Source: Methanobrevibacter sp. (GTDB lineage Archaea; Methanobacteriota; Methanobacteria; Methanobacteriales; Methanobacteriaceae). From it: DNA of 33,465 nt. The position numbers and the translations under genes are program-made. The stretch spans positions 1 to 33,465 of the forward strand of contig NZ_JAFRJO010000059.1 of assembly GCF_017432245.1 (NCBI RefSeq). Direction: 5' to 3'. Positions 24,478-33,440 of this stretch are shown here, one piece after another (within the stretch, counting starts at the first letter, position 1; every line of letters begins with the position of its first letter). Under the pieces are notes generated by a model that was given only the letters and a program-made list of their open reading frames with translations, had not been told where the DNA came from and ran no database searches.

Positions 24478-24655
24478 ATTAATAATATTAGTTTTTTAAA
24501 TATTTTAACCTTATATTATTAACTAATTTAATTATTAACCTATTAAATTATTTCTTTTACAATATAGAAAGATTTAAATTGTTTAAAAATACTTTATAAT
24601 ATAACAGATTTTTGTTCACTTAATTATTAATATAAATGTAAACTTAGGTGATATT

Positions 24656-25195
24656 ATGTCAATCTATGATTTTGAAGTAAAAGACACTTCTGGAAACATG
24701 GTTTCATTAAGCGAATATGAAGGAAAAGTATTGTTAATTGTCAACTCTGCTACCAAATGTGGTTTCACTCCACAATACACTGAATTGAATGAGATTTTCA
24801 ATGAATTCAAGGACGAAGGATTCATCATTTTAGATTTCCCATGCAACCAATTTGGTAATCAAGCTCCAGGTACTGGAGAGGAAATTGCAGCAACTTGCCG
24901 CAGTGAATATTTGGTTCCTTACCCAATCTTTGAAAAGATTGAAGTAAATGGTGAAAACGAAGAGCCATTATATGCTTTCTTAAAGCAAGAACAGCCATTC
25001 AAAGACATCACTGGTGAAGGAGCTAGAAAATTGAAAATGGTCCTTAAGGTAATGGATAGACATTATAAGGACAATGATGACATCAAATGGAACTTCACTA
25101 AATTTTTAGTTGACAGAGAAGGAAACGTTGTTAGAAGATTCGAGCCAACTGAAAGCTTAGATGATGTTAAAGCAGCTGTAAAAGAATTATTATAA
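24656..25195 (+). CDS. Glutathione peroxidase family, cysteine type (thioredoxin-dependent)
   Basis: A 179-residue peroxidase. Seen: the active-site segment VNSATKCGFTPQY with the peroxidatic Cys35 in place of selenocysteine, FPCNQFGNQAPGT (61-73), and KWNFTKFLVDREG (144-156), holding the expected Trp and Asn. Cys81 lies in the position before YPIF where non-selenium members keep a resolving cysteine, so reduction by thioredoxin is more likely than by glutathione, which methanogens lack. AGGTGAT precedes the ATG; a TATA candidate TTTATAAT is at 24593-24600. T runs follow the gene. It is unusual for a strict anaerobe and may have come from bacteria. Confidence 0.93.
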   Translation: MSIYDFEVKDTSGNMVSLSEYEGKVLLIVNSATKCGFTPQYTELNEIFNEFKDEGFIILDFPCNQFGNQAPGTGEEIAATCRSEYLVPYPIFEKIEVNGENEEPLYAFLKQEQPFKDITGEGARKLKMVLKVMDRHYKDNDDIKWNFTKFLVDREGNVVRRFEPTESLDDVKAAVKELL

Positions 25196-25225
25196 TTCTT
25201 TTTTCTTTTTTTATTTTATTTTAAT
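25196..25225 (+). terminator. Oligo-T terminator after the peroxidase gene
   Basis: Directly after the stop codon are runs of six and seven T separated by single C. No stem is needed for archaeal termination. Confidence 0.45.
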
Positions 25226-25383
25226 TATTTATTAAATTTTAATCTTAATTTTTTATTTAGTAATCATTTTTTCTCTTTTTTTAATGTATATTTAAATCAT
25301 ATTTTGATAAGATCCTTTTTTTTAAAAACTTAAATCGATAAAGTTTTTAATATTGTGCATATAAAATATAATTTTGTGATTAG

Positions 25384-26181
25384 ATGAAACTTGATATCAA
25401 TACAGAAACTTGCACTGGATGTAAATTATGCGAAACCGTTTGCATTAGGGATAATATTCAAAGCATTGAAAAGAAAGCGGTTGAAGTGGATAATGGTGAT
25501 TGCTTTGACTGTGGGCATTGTTTAGCCATTTGTCCAACTGGCAGCATATCCTTAAAGGCATATGAAGATCAAAAAGAACGTGTTGAAGAGTACAATCCTC
25601 GTGAAATTCCAATAAATTCTGAAGATTTATTGCAGTTTTTAAAACAGCGTAGAAGCATTCGCTGGTTTAAGAAGAAAAAAGTGGATAAGGAAACTTTTGA
25701 CAAACTATTTGAAGCGACTTATTACAGTCCGAGTGCTCAAAATGCTCAGGATGTTGAATTCGTTGTTCTCGATGAAAAGTTAGATGATTTCATGCATTTG
25801 GTTTATGATATAATCAAAGTGGAAGAAGATGAATTCTTTAGGATAAAACAGTTTGGAGAATACCTAAGAGGAGAGGGAGATTATAAGAACCATCCGCTTC
25901 TTTGGGAAGGAACACAGATGATCTTATCATTTTCTAAAAGTCAGGCCAATGCACTGATTGCAAATACAAGACTTGAGCTATTGGCTTACACAATGGGTCT
26001 CGGAGGATTCTATTCATTATTCACTCTTAAGGCAGATGAATTGGATCATGAAAGACTAATGGAATTCTTCCCAGAAATAGACTCTGATAAGCATATGTAT
26101 TCTGCATTCATAATAGGTTATCCGAGAGTAAAATACAGAAGAACAGTTCCTCATAAGAAAATAGATGTTCATTTTAAATAA
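25384..26181 (+). CDS. Ferredoxin-nitroreductase fusion
   Basis: A 265-residue protein with an N-terminal 2[4Fe-4S] ferredoxin domain and a nitroreductase domain. Seen: cluster cysteines C10, C13, C16, C20 and C40, C43, C46, C50 with the usual CP turns (CPTGSI); then RRSIRWFKKKKVDKETFDKL and SPSAQNAQDVEFVVL for FMN binding (about residues 90-130); and a C-terminal LLAYTMGLGGFYSLF dimer-like helix. Such fusions are common in methanogens and clostridia and are thought to pass ferredoxin electrons to FMN. GTGAT precedes the ATG with short spacing. It converges on the DUF4013-like gene. Substrate is unknown. Confidence 0.9.
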   Translation: MKLDINTETCTGCKLCETVCIRDNIQSIEKKAVEVDNGDCFDCGHCLAICPTGSISLKAYEDQKERVEEYNPREIPINSEDLLQFLKQRRSIRWFKKKKVDKETFDKLFEATYYSPSAQNAQDVEFVVLDEKLDDFMHLVYDIIKVEEDEFFRIKQFGEYLRGEGDYKNHPLLWEGTQMILSFSKSQANALIANTRLELLAYTMGLGGFYSLFTLKADELDHERLMEFFPEIDSDKHMYSAFIIGYPRVKYRRTVPHKKIDVHFK

Positions 26182-26221
26182 TCATTTTAAAAATCATTAA
26201 ATGATTACTTTAAAAAAACTA

Positions 26222-27016
26222 TTAGAAAGAATCTTTTTTGGTTGATTTTAATTTTCTATCTTTTTCACCGTACACCCTTCTTAGATTCAAGGAAACCAAT
26301 CTTTTTGTAGAGATTGCAGTTATTGGGGCCAAAAAGAAAGTCAGGAGTGAAATGCCGATTTCAAAAATACTTAAGGTATTTGGAGTAATGTCAACAAAGC
26401 AAGTCACTGTAAAGGTTTGTGCGATTACTGCACAGATAAAAATGGTAAGAACATATTTTGCGCCATAGTCTTTTAACAACAGGAATATTTCATTATAGTC
26501 AAATGCCTTAAAGAACTTTCCATTATTTTCATATCTATTAAGAATGGCCCCTATTAATGTTAAATAAACAAAAATGAACAAAATGAACAAAATAACTGCT
26601 AAAGGAATATTGTCTGCAAGGAAATAAGATTGAGCATAATTGAATAGGAAAGTCATCATAATCCCATAAATTAGAATAATGCAGTATTTTTTAAAACCTT
26701 CCCAAACTAATTTTTTGAGTTGATTATATTGTGGGGGCTTGTTTTCTCCTAATAATCCTTTAAAAACTATTCTTGACCCATATCCTATTTCCACAAACAC
26801 TAAAATGGAAGTAATTATAGGTATGATCCTGTTCTGATTAAGATTGCTGAAATCAAGACTTTTTAAAATGGAAATTGCCAAGCCTATTTTGCTCATATCT
26901 GACTTATTTAAGAGGGTAATGGCAAATAATAGGCCTCCGGTTATGAGGATTATTTTCCAATCTAAAAATGGGTATCTTATTGCATCTTTCAAATCATTTT
27001 TTAATGGGTCAAACAT
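26222..27016 (-). CDS. DUF4013-like membrane protein
   Basis: A 264-residue integral membrane protein with about six hydrophobic helices (near residues 22-38, 66-88, 110-130, 137-160, 188-208 and 216-238), an N-terminal amphipathic beginning DPLKNDLKDAIRYPFLDWK, and a basic tail RRVYGEKDRKLKSTKK. The N-terminal pattern of a basic helix followed by YPF-DW and a hydrophobic span matches the DUF4013 proteins that Methanobrevibacter carries in several copies; the assignment is from memory. No transport or catalytic motif is visible. The ribosome binding site is weak. It lies 52 bases downstream of the acidic protein gene and may be in its operon. Confidence 0.72.
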   Translation of the reverse strand: MFDPLKNDLKDAIRYPFLDWKIILITGGLLFAITLLNKSDMSKIGLAISILKSLDFSNLNQNRIIPIITSILVFVEIGYGSRIVFKGLLGENKPPQYNQLKKLVWEGFKKYCIILIYGIMMTFLFNYAQSYFLADNIPLAVILFILFIFVYLTLIGAILNRYENNGKFFKAFDYNEIFLLLKDYGAKYVLTIFICAVIAQTFTVTCFVDITPNTLSIFEIGISLLTFFLAPITAISTKRLVSLNLRRVYGEKDRKLKSTKKDSF

Positions 27017-27068
27017 TTTATCAAGTATAATCTAATTGTGAGGATGGAAATTCTTAAGAATTCTTTAA

Positions 27069-27437
27069 TCATAAGGTTAATTTAACAGATAAAGTTGAAA
27101 ATCCTTGATCCATTTCAGATGAAACGGATAATTGATGAAATTTAGGAAATGATTTTTTAACATGTTCAAGGATTCTGAAATCAATGTAGATTTCTGTTAC
27201 ATAAAACTCAAATCCGTCTGTAAAGTAGTATGTAGGCTTTCTGCATTTGAGCTTAGCGCCATAGAAGAAATCTTCAAGTCTGTTCTCCAAATCCCATTTC
27301 TCGTTTTCACTTAACTCTTTTCCATTGATGTAGTCGATGATGTCATCTTCCAATCCTTCTTCAATAGGGTAGAGTCTTAAGTCATTTTCCATTTCTTCTA
27401 AGTCTTGATACAATTCTTCTCTGTTTAATTCAACCAT
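27069..27437 (-). CDS. Unrecognised acidic protein, 122 residues
   Basis: I do not recognise the family. The protein is soluble and strongly acidic in its first half (REELYQDLEEMENDLRLYPI, then EEGLEDDIIDYINGKELSENE), with likely helices, and turns to strand-like, aromatic-rich sequence in the second half (KPTYYFTDGFEFYVTEIYID, then LSVSSEMDQGFSTLSVKLTL). No signal, membrane segment or metal site is seen. GGTGACACT before the ATG at 27437 is a good start signal. It lies between the HerA-like ATPase and the DUF4013-like gene on the same strand, with a 159-base AT-rich gap on the ATPase side. Confidence 0.75.
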   Translation of the reverse strand: MVELNREELYQDLEEMENDLRLYPIEEGLEDDIIDYINGKELSENEKWDLENRLEDFFYGAKLKCRKPTYYFTDGFEFYVTEIYIDFRILEHVKKSFPKFHQLSVSSEMDQGFSTLSVKLTL

Positions 27438-27596
27438 AGTGTCACCATTACTGTAAAAATTAAAAATAGTACAATATATTAAAAATTAAAAAAATTTATT
27501 AAAAAAATATTATTTAAAAAATATTATTTGAAAAATATAAATTAAAAAATTAAAAATTTTTTAAAAGCATAAAAAATAAAAGGAAATAATTGAAAA

Positions 27597-29219
27597 TCAT
27601 TTCATATTTCCAAATAATCCTCTAATAATTCCTTTTGTAACTTCCCTTGCAGCAGTGTTTACAACAGTTGTAGTTGCTTTTTCAACAGTTGTCTTTCTTG
27701 TGGTCTTTCTTTTTGATTTTGTGGTTTGTTTTGCCATTTGGTCCACTGCTGTTCCAACAGCTATTCCAATTACATCTTCAAGCAATCCTTTTTGTTTAGG
27801 TTGCTCAGGTGCTTGTTGTGCTGGAGCTTGCTCTGCAGGTGCCTGTTGGGCAGGTGCTTGTTCAGCCTGATTAGGAATTTCTCTTATCGGAGCATCTTGA
27901 GGGATTTCAGATTGAACATTTGGATTGTTGTCAATCTTATTGAGTAGCATCTCATATGCTGATTCCCTATCAACAGCATCTCTGTATTTACCTCTAAGTG
28001 AGGAAATGCTCATCAGTTCAGCTCTATAATTGTCTTCAATAGCCCCAATATAACTTTGAGGAGGCAATATGTCCACTTGTTGCACGATACTTGGAGCTCC
28101 TTTTTCTTCAAGAACAGAGACCAATGCCTCTCCAGTTCCTAAAGTGGAAATGACTTCTGTTGTATCGAATTCAGGGTTTGGCCTGAAGGTTTCAGCAGCA
28201 GTCTTGACAGCCTTTTGCTCCTTTGGAGTGTAAGCATGAAGTGCATGTTGCACTCTGTTACCAAGCTGTGAAAGGACAGTGTCCGGAATATCTGATGGAC
28301 TTTGTGTAATGAAGTATACTCCGATTCCTTTTGAACGAATCAATCTTATAATCTGTTCTACCTTTTTCTGGAAAGCAGGGGACATGTCATCAAACAATAG
28401 GTGAGCCTCATCGAAGAAGAAAACGAATTTAGGTTTGTCCAAGTCACCTACTTCAGGCATTGTTTCATAAAGTTCAGATATCATCCATAATAAGAATGTT
28501 GAGTATAATTCCGGTGCTGTAGACAGTTTTACAGAATCCAATACGTTGATCATACCTTTTCCTTCATCATTGCATTGCATGAAGTCACTGAGTTCCAATG
28601 CAGGCTCTCCGAAGAACAGGTCTCCTCCTTGGTCTTCAAGGGTAAGTATGGACCTGAGTAGAGTGGTTGCTGATTTCTTGGCAACTGCACCGTATTGGCT
28701 TTCATAAAGTTCAGCATTATCACTTACATGATTAATCATTGATTTCAAATCTTTCAGATCAATCAAAAGAAGGTTTTCATCATCTGCAACACGGAACACT
28801 ATATTCAGTACCCCTTCTTGCGCTTCAGACAAATTCAATATTTTTGAAAGCAATTGAGGACCCATTTCAGAGATTGTTACTCTAATAGGCAATCCTTTTT
28901 CGCCGTATAAGTCCCAGAATTCAACAGGGTATGACTTAAAGACAAATCCCTTATCAGCAAGACTATACTTTTCCATTCTTTCAGTGACTTTTGCGTTTGG
29001 TTCACCTACCTTTGCAAGACCTGAAACATCCCCTTTCATATCCGCTAAAAATACTGGAACTCCCATATCACTGAAAGCTTCTGCAAGTGTTTTTAAAGTG
29101 ACTGTTTTTCCGGTACCGGTTGCACCAGCTATTAATCCATGACGATTGGCTAATTTGGATAACAAATAAACTTCTGTATTTTCATTAGCCCCAACTAAGA
29201 TATTATTTTCTGCATACAT
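27597..29219 (-). CDS. HerA-like ATPase, DUF853 family
   Basis: A 540-residue ATPase of the FtsK/HerA superfamily. Seen: Walker A GATGTGKT (32-39), a following LADMKGDVSGLAK, Walker B FVFFFDEAH (265-273 region, with Asp270 and Glu271), a sensor-like YFITQSPSDIPDTVLSQLGNR (302-322) and the DUF853 segment HALHAYTPKEQKAVKTAAETF. A low-complexity AQ/AP-rich linker (about 446-473) leads to a basic, Lys/Thr/Arg-rich tail that could touch nucleic acid. HerA proper pairs with the NurA nuclease in DNA end resection; no nurA is nearby, and the DUF853 branch is largely bacterial and unstudied. AAGGTGTTATC precedes the ATG. Confidence 0.9.
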   Translation of the reverse strand: MYAENNILVGANENTEVYLLSKLANRHGLIAGATGTGKTVTLKTLAEAFSDMGVPVFLADMKGDVSGLAKVGEPNAKVTERMEKYSLADKGFVFKSYPVEFWDLYGEKGLPIRVTISEMGPQLLSKILNLSEAQEGVLNIVFRVADDENLLLIDLKDLKSMINHVSDNAELYESQYGAVAKKSATTLLRSILTLEDQGGDLFFGEPALELSDFMQCNDEGKGMINVLDSVKLSTAPELYSTFLLWMISELYETMPEVGDLDKPKFVFFFDEAHLLFDDMSPAFQKKVEQIIRLIRSKGIGVYFITQSPSDIPDTVLSQLGNRVQHALHAYTPKEQKAVKTAAETFRPNPEFDTTEVISTLGTGEALVSVLEEKGAPSIVQQVDILPPQSYIGAIEDNYRAELMSISSLRGKYRDAVDRESAYEMLLNKIDNNPNVQSEIPQDAPIREIPNQAEQAPAQQAPAEQAPAQQAPEQPKQKGLLEDVIGIAVGTAVDQMAKQTTKSKRKTTRKTTVEKATTTVVNTAAREVTKGIIRGLFGNMK

Positions 29220-29539
29220 GATAACACCTTTTTGATAAAATTTGATTAATGAAAAATTATCATAATATAATTCTTAATTTATTTTTAATAATATAAAAAA
29301 TAATATATTTTATTTTTATTTTTTCAAATTTTTTCCATTATTTTTTTCAAATTTTCATTATTTCTTAATCAAATTAATTTTGATTTTTAAAATCTTTTTT
29401 TAAAATATTATTTTTTCATTCATTTCAAGAGTAAAAATAATAAATTATATAATAAACTTAAAAAATATATTAAAATAAGATATTGTATTGAATAAGATTG
29501 ATTTTATAATAAATTATGATTTTTATAAGGTGATGAATT
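29220..29539. other. 320-base AT-rich spacer with divergent promoters
   Basis: It separates the HerA-like ATPase (minus) from marker 7 (plus). A minus-strand TATA candidate, GAATTATATTATG, lies at about 29262-29274. On the plus side TTTTATAATAAA near 29502-29513 is a possible box for marker 7. I see no gene, RNA or convincing repeat. Confidence 0.4.
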
Positions 29540-30454
29540 ATGTATGAAACCTTAACATTCACTGGTGGAATTCACAAAAGCGAAGAATTGAAAGAGTTAA
29601 TTGAGGATTTAGGAGGTTTTGTTCTTCAATCCAACATATTGCAAATGGAACTTGTATTGAATATGGCAGTTCCTATTGATGATGTGGATATTGTTAAGCA
29701 AAAGGCTAAAGAGCTTTTAGGTGAACTATCTGTTGCACCTATGGCTGGTTCTGAAATAGCTATTGTTTCCCCAACCCTTGCAAGACATCACCTTCCTCAT
29801 GCTGCATGTGACATTTCAGAATACCTTAGACGTTATGGTGCTAAAGACAATATGGTCGGTTTGGCTCGTGGTCATGGTAAAGGAACTGCAGGAATCAGTG
29901 AAACTGAAAAGGATTTGATTGAGGAGCATGACATAGCTATTTTCGCATTAGGAAGCTTCAAGCAATGCATTATCGATAAGGCTTACCTTTACAATGACAT
30001 TGATATTCCAGTGATTGTCACCGGTGCACCTGAAATTGACTTGGAAGAATTGCCAGGTGTAGACGCTTATGTTTCAGGATTAGGCAGAATCCCTCGTAGA
30101 TTAAAAAGAGGGGAAAACATAAGAGCTTTGAAGAAATTAGTTGAAACAGTTGAAGACCTTTTGGAAAAACGTAAAAAAGAGCTTGCTCTAGATCCTCCAA
30201 TTGCACCTTCAATTTTAGTCAAGAGCGAGATTGAAACTCAAGTTCCAGCTATTAAGGAAGTTATTTCCCCAACTCCTGTAACAAGCCAGCTCTGTGGTCT
30301 TAGAGTGAAATTGGATTATGACAAATATCATGAAGAGATTGAAAATGTGATTATCGGAGACCAAAAACTAAAGGACATTGCTGAAATTAAAAAGTCTCAT
30401 TTCTATGATTACATCCTCGTAGAGCTTTTAACTGAAAGTTCCTTAGTGGATTAA
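29540..30454 (+). CDS. mmp7: Methanogenesis marker protein 7
   Basis: Protein of 304 residues matching marker 7, present in essentially all methanogens. Seen: N-terminal [28 protein letters not shown], the block [21 protein letters not shown] with conserved histidines and a cysteine, [70 protein letters not shown] and the C-terminal [14 protein letters not shown]. Recent work places marker 7 with McrC, markers 3 and 17 and component A2 in the complex that activates methyl-coenzyme M reductase; I cite this from memory. AAGGTGATGAATT precedes the ATG. T-rich DNA follows the stop. It lies 2 kb from the marker 10 gene with a receptor-like gene between. Confidence 0.88.
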   Translation: MYETLTFTGGIHKSEELKELIEDLGGFVLQSNILQMELVLNMAVPIDDVDIVKQKAKELLGELSVAPMAGSEIAIVSPTLARHHLPHAACDISEYLRRYGAKDNMVGLARGHGKGTAGISETEKDLIEEHDIAIFALGSFKQCIIDKAYLYNDIDIPVIVTGAPEIDLEELPGVDAYVSGLGRIPRRLKRGENIRALKKLVETVEDLLEKRKKELALDPPIAPSILVKSEIETQVPAIKEVISPTPVTSQLCGLRVKLDYDKYHEEIENVIIGDQKLKDIAEIKKSHFYDYILVELLTESSLVD

Positions 30455-30650
30455 TATATTTTCTATTTTTTTATTCTTTTTCATTCTTCTTCATTCTTTT
30501 TTATTTTTTAAGTTTTTAGTTTTTTAATTTATTTTAATTTTTTTGAAATTCTGATTATAACTGACTTTGAATAATTATTAATATGATGAATGATATACTT
30601 AACATACTAAACAAAATAATTTGTAAAGTGAAAATCATTAAGGGAAAAAT

Positions 30651-31769
30651 ATGCTTGGAAAATTTAAGTATAAGTTAACTGGAGAAAAGAAATTAATAAT
30701 ATTATTTTCTATTTTATTTGTATTTAATATTCTTCTCTTCATTAATTTATTTGCTTACATTACTGTTTTTAAAGAACTAGATTTTAATGCATTTCATGAA
30801 TTGGGTACAATAATTGCAGCTATTATTATTTTAGGTTTTATTTCAACAAGACTGCCTAAACTTAAGGAAAGCACAGATGGATCTATTTACGAAATTGCTT
30901 ATTTAATCATTATTGGTATATTAAGCATAACCATTTCTTATTTTAACAAATCTACAAATGGGGAATCATTATGGGCCCCATTTTTAGAAATGTTTAGGAT
31001 GTTAGCTGTATTGCTGGTCTTATTATTCATTGCCACCAAATCCAAAAGTTTCCAATCCCTTATTGAAAAAAAGACATCACGTAAAACTCAAATATGGCTA
31101 ATAATAATCTTTGCCATTCTTGGAATCTTAGCATCTTACTTTACAATAGATGTCTTTGGCGTTCCTGCAAATGCAAGGGGTTTGATTGTAATGATTGCCG
31201 CATTGGCTGGGGGTCCTGTTATTGGAATTCCTGTTGGAATCATAGCAGGTGTTTGGAGGTTTTCACTTGGTGGACCAACAGCATTAGCATGTTCTGTGGT
31301 AACAATAATAACCGGTTTTCTTGGAAGTTTAATAAATAAATGGATGGGAGGCAAATTCTTAAAGCCATTTAAGGCAGCATTATTGATGTTTTTATACAGT
31401 GGATTTGATATGTTCATGATTATATTATTAACACCTAAACAAGGGGTCATGATTGCAAATGCCCTTTATGCACCGATGACATTTGCTTCAGTGCTTGGAA
31501 TACTATTATTCACAATATTCCTTGATGAGAAAAAGGAAGAAATCATGATTAGGGAGAATATTGAACAGATCAATAAAAATAAAGAGGATATAGCTCTCAA
31601 TAGAGAGGGCATATCTATCAATAGAGAGAACATATCTATCAATAGGGAAAACATATCTGTCAATAATGAAATTATAATTTCTAATGCAGAAAAGATTTCT
31701 GAACTATCTAAAAAACTTAATGAACTTCAAGAAGAGCTTGATGAATTGAAAAAATCAAGTGAAGGATAA
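30651..31769 (+). CDS. LytS-type 5TM receptor protein ending in a coiled coil, no output domain
   Basis: A 372-residue membrane protein. The first 165 residues form about five hydrophobic helices. Residues about 168-290 match the LytS/YhcK 5TM receptor core: VPANARGLIVMIAALAGGPV, GIPVGIIAGVWRFSLGGPTA, then SVVTIITGFLGSLI. Residues about 300-372 form a cytoplasmic coiled coil, with seven-residue units reading NREGISI, NRENISI, NRENISV, NNEIIIS, then EKISELSKKLNELQEELDEL. Bacterial relatives carry a histidine kinase or GGDEF domain at this point; here nothing follows the coil. It might signal through a partner or form a scaffold. The ATG is preceded by AAGGG-like purines. It sits between markers 7 and 10 on the same strand, 196 bases after marker 7. 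Confidence 0.82.
   Translation: MLGKFKYKLTGEKKLIILFSILFVFNILLFINLFAYITVFKELDFNAFHELGTIIAAIIILGFISTRLPKLKESTDGSIYEIAYLIIIGILSITISYFNKSTNGESLWAPFLEMFRMLAVLLVLLFIATKSKSFQSLIEKKTSRKTQIWLIIIFAILGILASYFTIDVFGVPANARGLIVMIAALAGGPVIGIPVGIIAGVWRFSLGGPTALACSVVTIITGFLGSLINKWMGGKFLKPFKAALLMFLYSGFDMFMIILLTPKQGVMIANALYAPMTFASVLGILLFTIFLDEKKEEIMIRENIEQINKNKEDIALNREGISINRENISINRENISVNNEIIISNAEKISELSKKLNELQEELDELKKSSEG
31597..31680 (+). repeat. Four 21-base repeats within the coiled-coil coding region
   Basis: Units starting TCAATA at 31597, 31618, 31639 and 31660 are exactly 21 bases apart and code the seven-residue units of the coiled coil. The second and third units differ by only a few bases, so the coil has grown by recent in-frame duplication. 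The fourth unit has decayed. Confidence 0.85.
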
Positions 31770-32114
31770 TAAAAATTAATTTCTCCTTCATTTAAACTAA
31801 TTTCATTTCACTAATTTCATTTAAATTCATTTCATTTAAATTCATTTAATTATACTCCTCAATTTGGATCTTTTTTGATTTTCAAATTTTATTCATTCTA
31901 TTTCTAAAATTATTATTTTCTTAAACTTTATTTTTTTAAACTTTATTTTATTTTATTTTAAACTCACTATAAACAAAGTATTAATATTAGTTTTTTAATA
32001 TAATTTTATAGTATACTTTTTTAGAATCTAATGAATTCTTAATTCCTTAAAGATTTAAAAGACTTTTTATTTTATAATGCGGTATATTGATTTGGATTAG
32101 TGGAAGGAAAGATT
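31770..32114. other. AT-rich spacer before the marker 10 gene
   Basis: Low-complexity DNA. Two direct copies of ATTTCATTTAAATTC at 31814-31828 and 31829-31843, with a partial third, and further TTAAACTTTATTTTT-type repeats at about 31921-31960. Many T runs on the plus strand could end the receptor transcript. No gene is seen; the marker 10 ribosome binding site GGAAGGA is at 32102-32108. Confidence 0.5.
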
Positions 32115-33368
32115 ATGCAAGTTATAGCAGACCTTGGTGGAACTCCTGGAAAAGATTGCAGAGGCTTTTGTAAGTTTTGCTACTTTAGAAAAGTGAAGCC
32201 TTTAACAGAAGCTCTCGGATGCCAACATTGCCCACCTAATAAAGTGGGATGTCCAAGATGTTTGGAAGGAGTTCAAGAAGCAGGAAAACCATTTCAACAG
32301 CCATTTTCCGTACTTAGTGAAGTTCAAATGGCATTGATGATGAATCCTGTAAGAGATGCTAATCTTAAAGTCAATATCAGTGGTGGTGGAGACGTCAGTT
32401 GCTATCCTCACCTTGAAGAGCTGATAGCTGGTTTATACCAATGGCAATTGCCTATTCACTTAGGTTATACAAGTGGAAAGGGGATTGATGATGGTGATAT
32501 AGCTACCCAATTTCTAAATCAAGGAGTGGATGAGGTAACATACACTATTTTTGCAGCAGACCCAAAACTCAGAAAGGAATGGATGTTGGATCCAAGTCCA
32601 GAAGAATCTCTTAAAGCGGCTCAGCTTTTTGCTGAAGGTGCTGACTTGCATGCAGCAGCAGTTATCATTCCAGGTGTTAATGATGGTGCTGTGCTTCAAA
32701 ACACTTGTGAGAAATTGGAGGAGTGGGGAGCAAAGGCATTGATGATGATGCGTTTTGCAAACAGTTATGACCAAGGTTTGATTTTAGGAAATGAGCCTGT
32801 TGTTGAAGGAATAGTTCCTCATGAGCCTCTTGAATTTGAAGAGCTTGTAAAGCAAATCAATTCAGAATATAATCTTAGAGTTACTGGAACTCCTTTATCA
32901 GATCCAACTATTGGAGCCCCATTCATTTTAGCAAAGGATGAGTATGAAGAATTTTTAGGAATATTGCCTCAAGTTACTGGTGAAGCTACACTTTTAACCT
33001 CTAAAATCGCAGCTCCATTCTTGAAGAAAATATTTGATAAGATAGCTCCAGACAATGTGAATGTTGTGGCCACCAAGAAGGACATAGCATGTTTGATGAC
33101 AAAACAAGACCTTGAGGTTTTGGATTTAGATGACATAAAGGATGCAGTCATTCTTCCAGGAAGAGCATTTATCCATCAATTGGATGCAGAAAGAATATTA
33201 AGTCAAGATGGCAAAAGCCGTCTTGTAGGTTATGGCCCTGACACTTTAAGTGTTGATGGTGAATTAAGCAGTGGTATGAGTGAAGAGGAAGTAATTGAAC
33301 ATGAGCTCGGTTCATTCATTGATCTTATTCAGGCCATTAATTTCTTTGGAATGAGAAGAGTATCTTGA
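32115..33368 (+). CDS. mmp10: Methyl-coenzyme M reductase arginine C-methyltransferase Mmp10
   Basis: Cobalamin-dependent radical SAM enzyme of 417 residues that makes 5-C-(S)-methylarginine in the alpha subunit of methyl-coenzyme M reductase. Seen: the cluster motif C15-x3-C19-x2-C22 followed by Tyr23, a second cysteine set C36, C39, C46, C49 that matches the extra metal site described for this enzyme, then VNISGGGDVSCYPHLEEL, the GYTSGKGIDDG segment and TGTPLSDPTIGAPFIL. The frame opens at a GTG at 32100, but GGAAGGA lies six bases before the ATG at 32115, which also gives the N-terminus usual for the family. It has its own 345-base spacer upstream. McrA itself is elsewhere. Confidence 0.93.
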   Translation: MQVIADLGGTPGKDCRGFCKFCYFRKVKPLTEALGCQHCPPNKVGCPRCLEGVQEAGKPFQQPFSVLSEVQMALMMNPVRDANLKVNISGGGDVSCYPHLEELIAGLYQWQLPIHLGYTSGKGIDDGDIATQFLNQGVDEVTYTIFAADPKLRKEWMLDPSPEESLKAAQLFAEGADLHAAAVIIPGVNDGAVLQNTCEKLEEWGAKALMMMRFANSYDQGLILGNEPVVEGIVPHEPLEFEELVKQINSEYNLRVTGTPLSDPTIGAPFILAKDEYEEFLGILPQVTGEATLLTSKIAAPFLKKIFDKIAPDNVNVVATKKDIACLMTKQDLEVLDLDDIKDAVILPGRAFIHQLDAERILSQDGKSRLVGYGPDTLSVDGELSSGMSEEEVIEHELGSFIDLIQAINFFGMRRVS

Positions 33369-33440
33369 AAAATTTCTTTTTAATTATTTTTATAATTATT
33401 TTTATAATTACTTTTTTTATTATTTTTTTATCATTGTTTT
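33369..33440 (+). terminator. Oligo-T terminator region after Mmp10
   Basis: Several T runs of five to seven follow the stop codon, between repeats of TTTTTATAATTA. This suits archaeal termination. The window ends at 33465 without a further gene. Confidence 0.4.

Noticed and set aside
32100-32114. GTG start for Mmp10
   Set aside because: No ribosome binding site precedes it; the ATG at 32115 has GGAAGGA upstream and gives the usual N-terminus.
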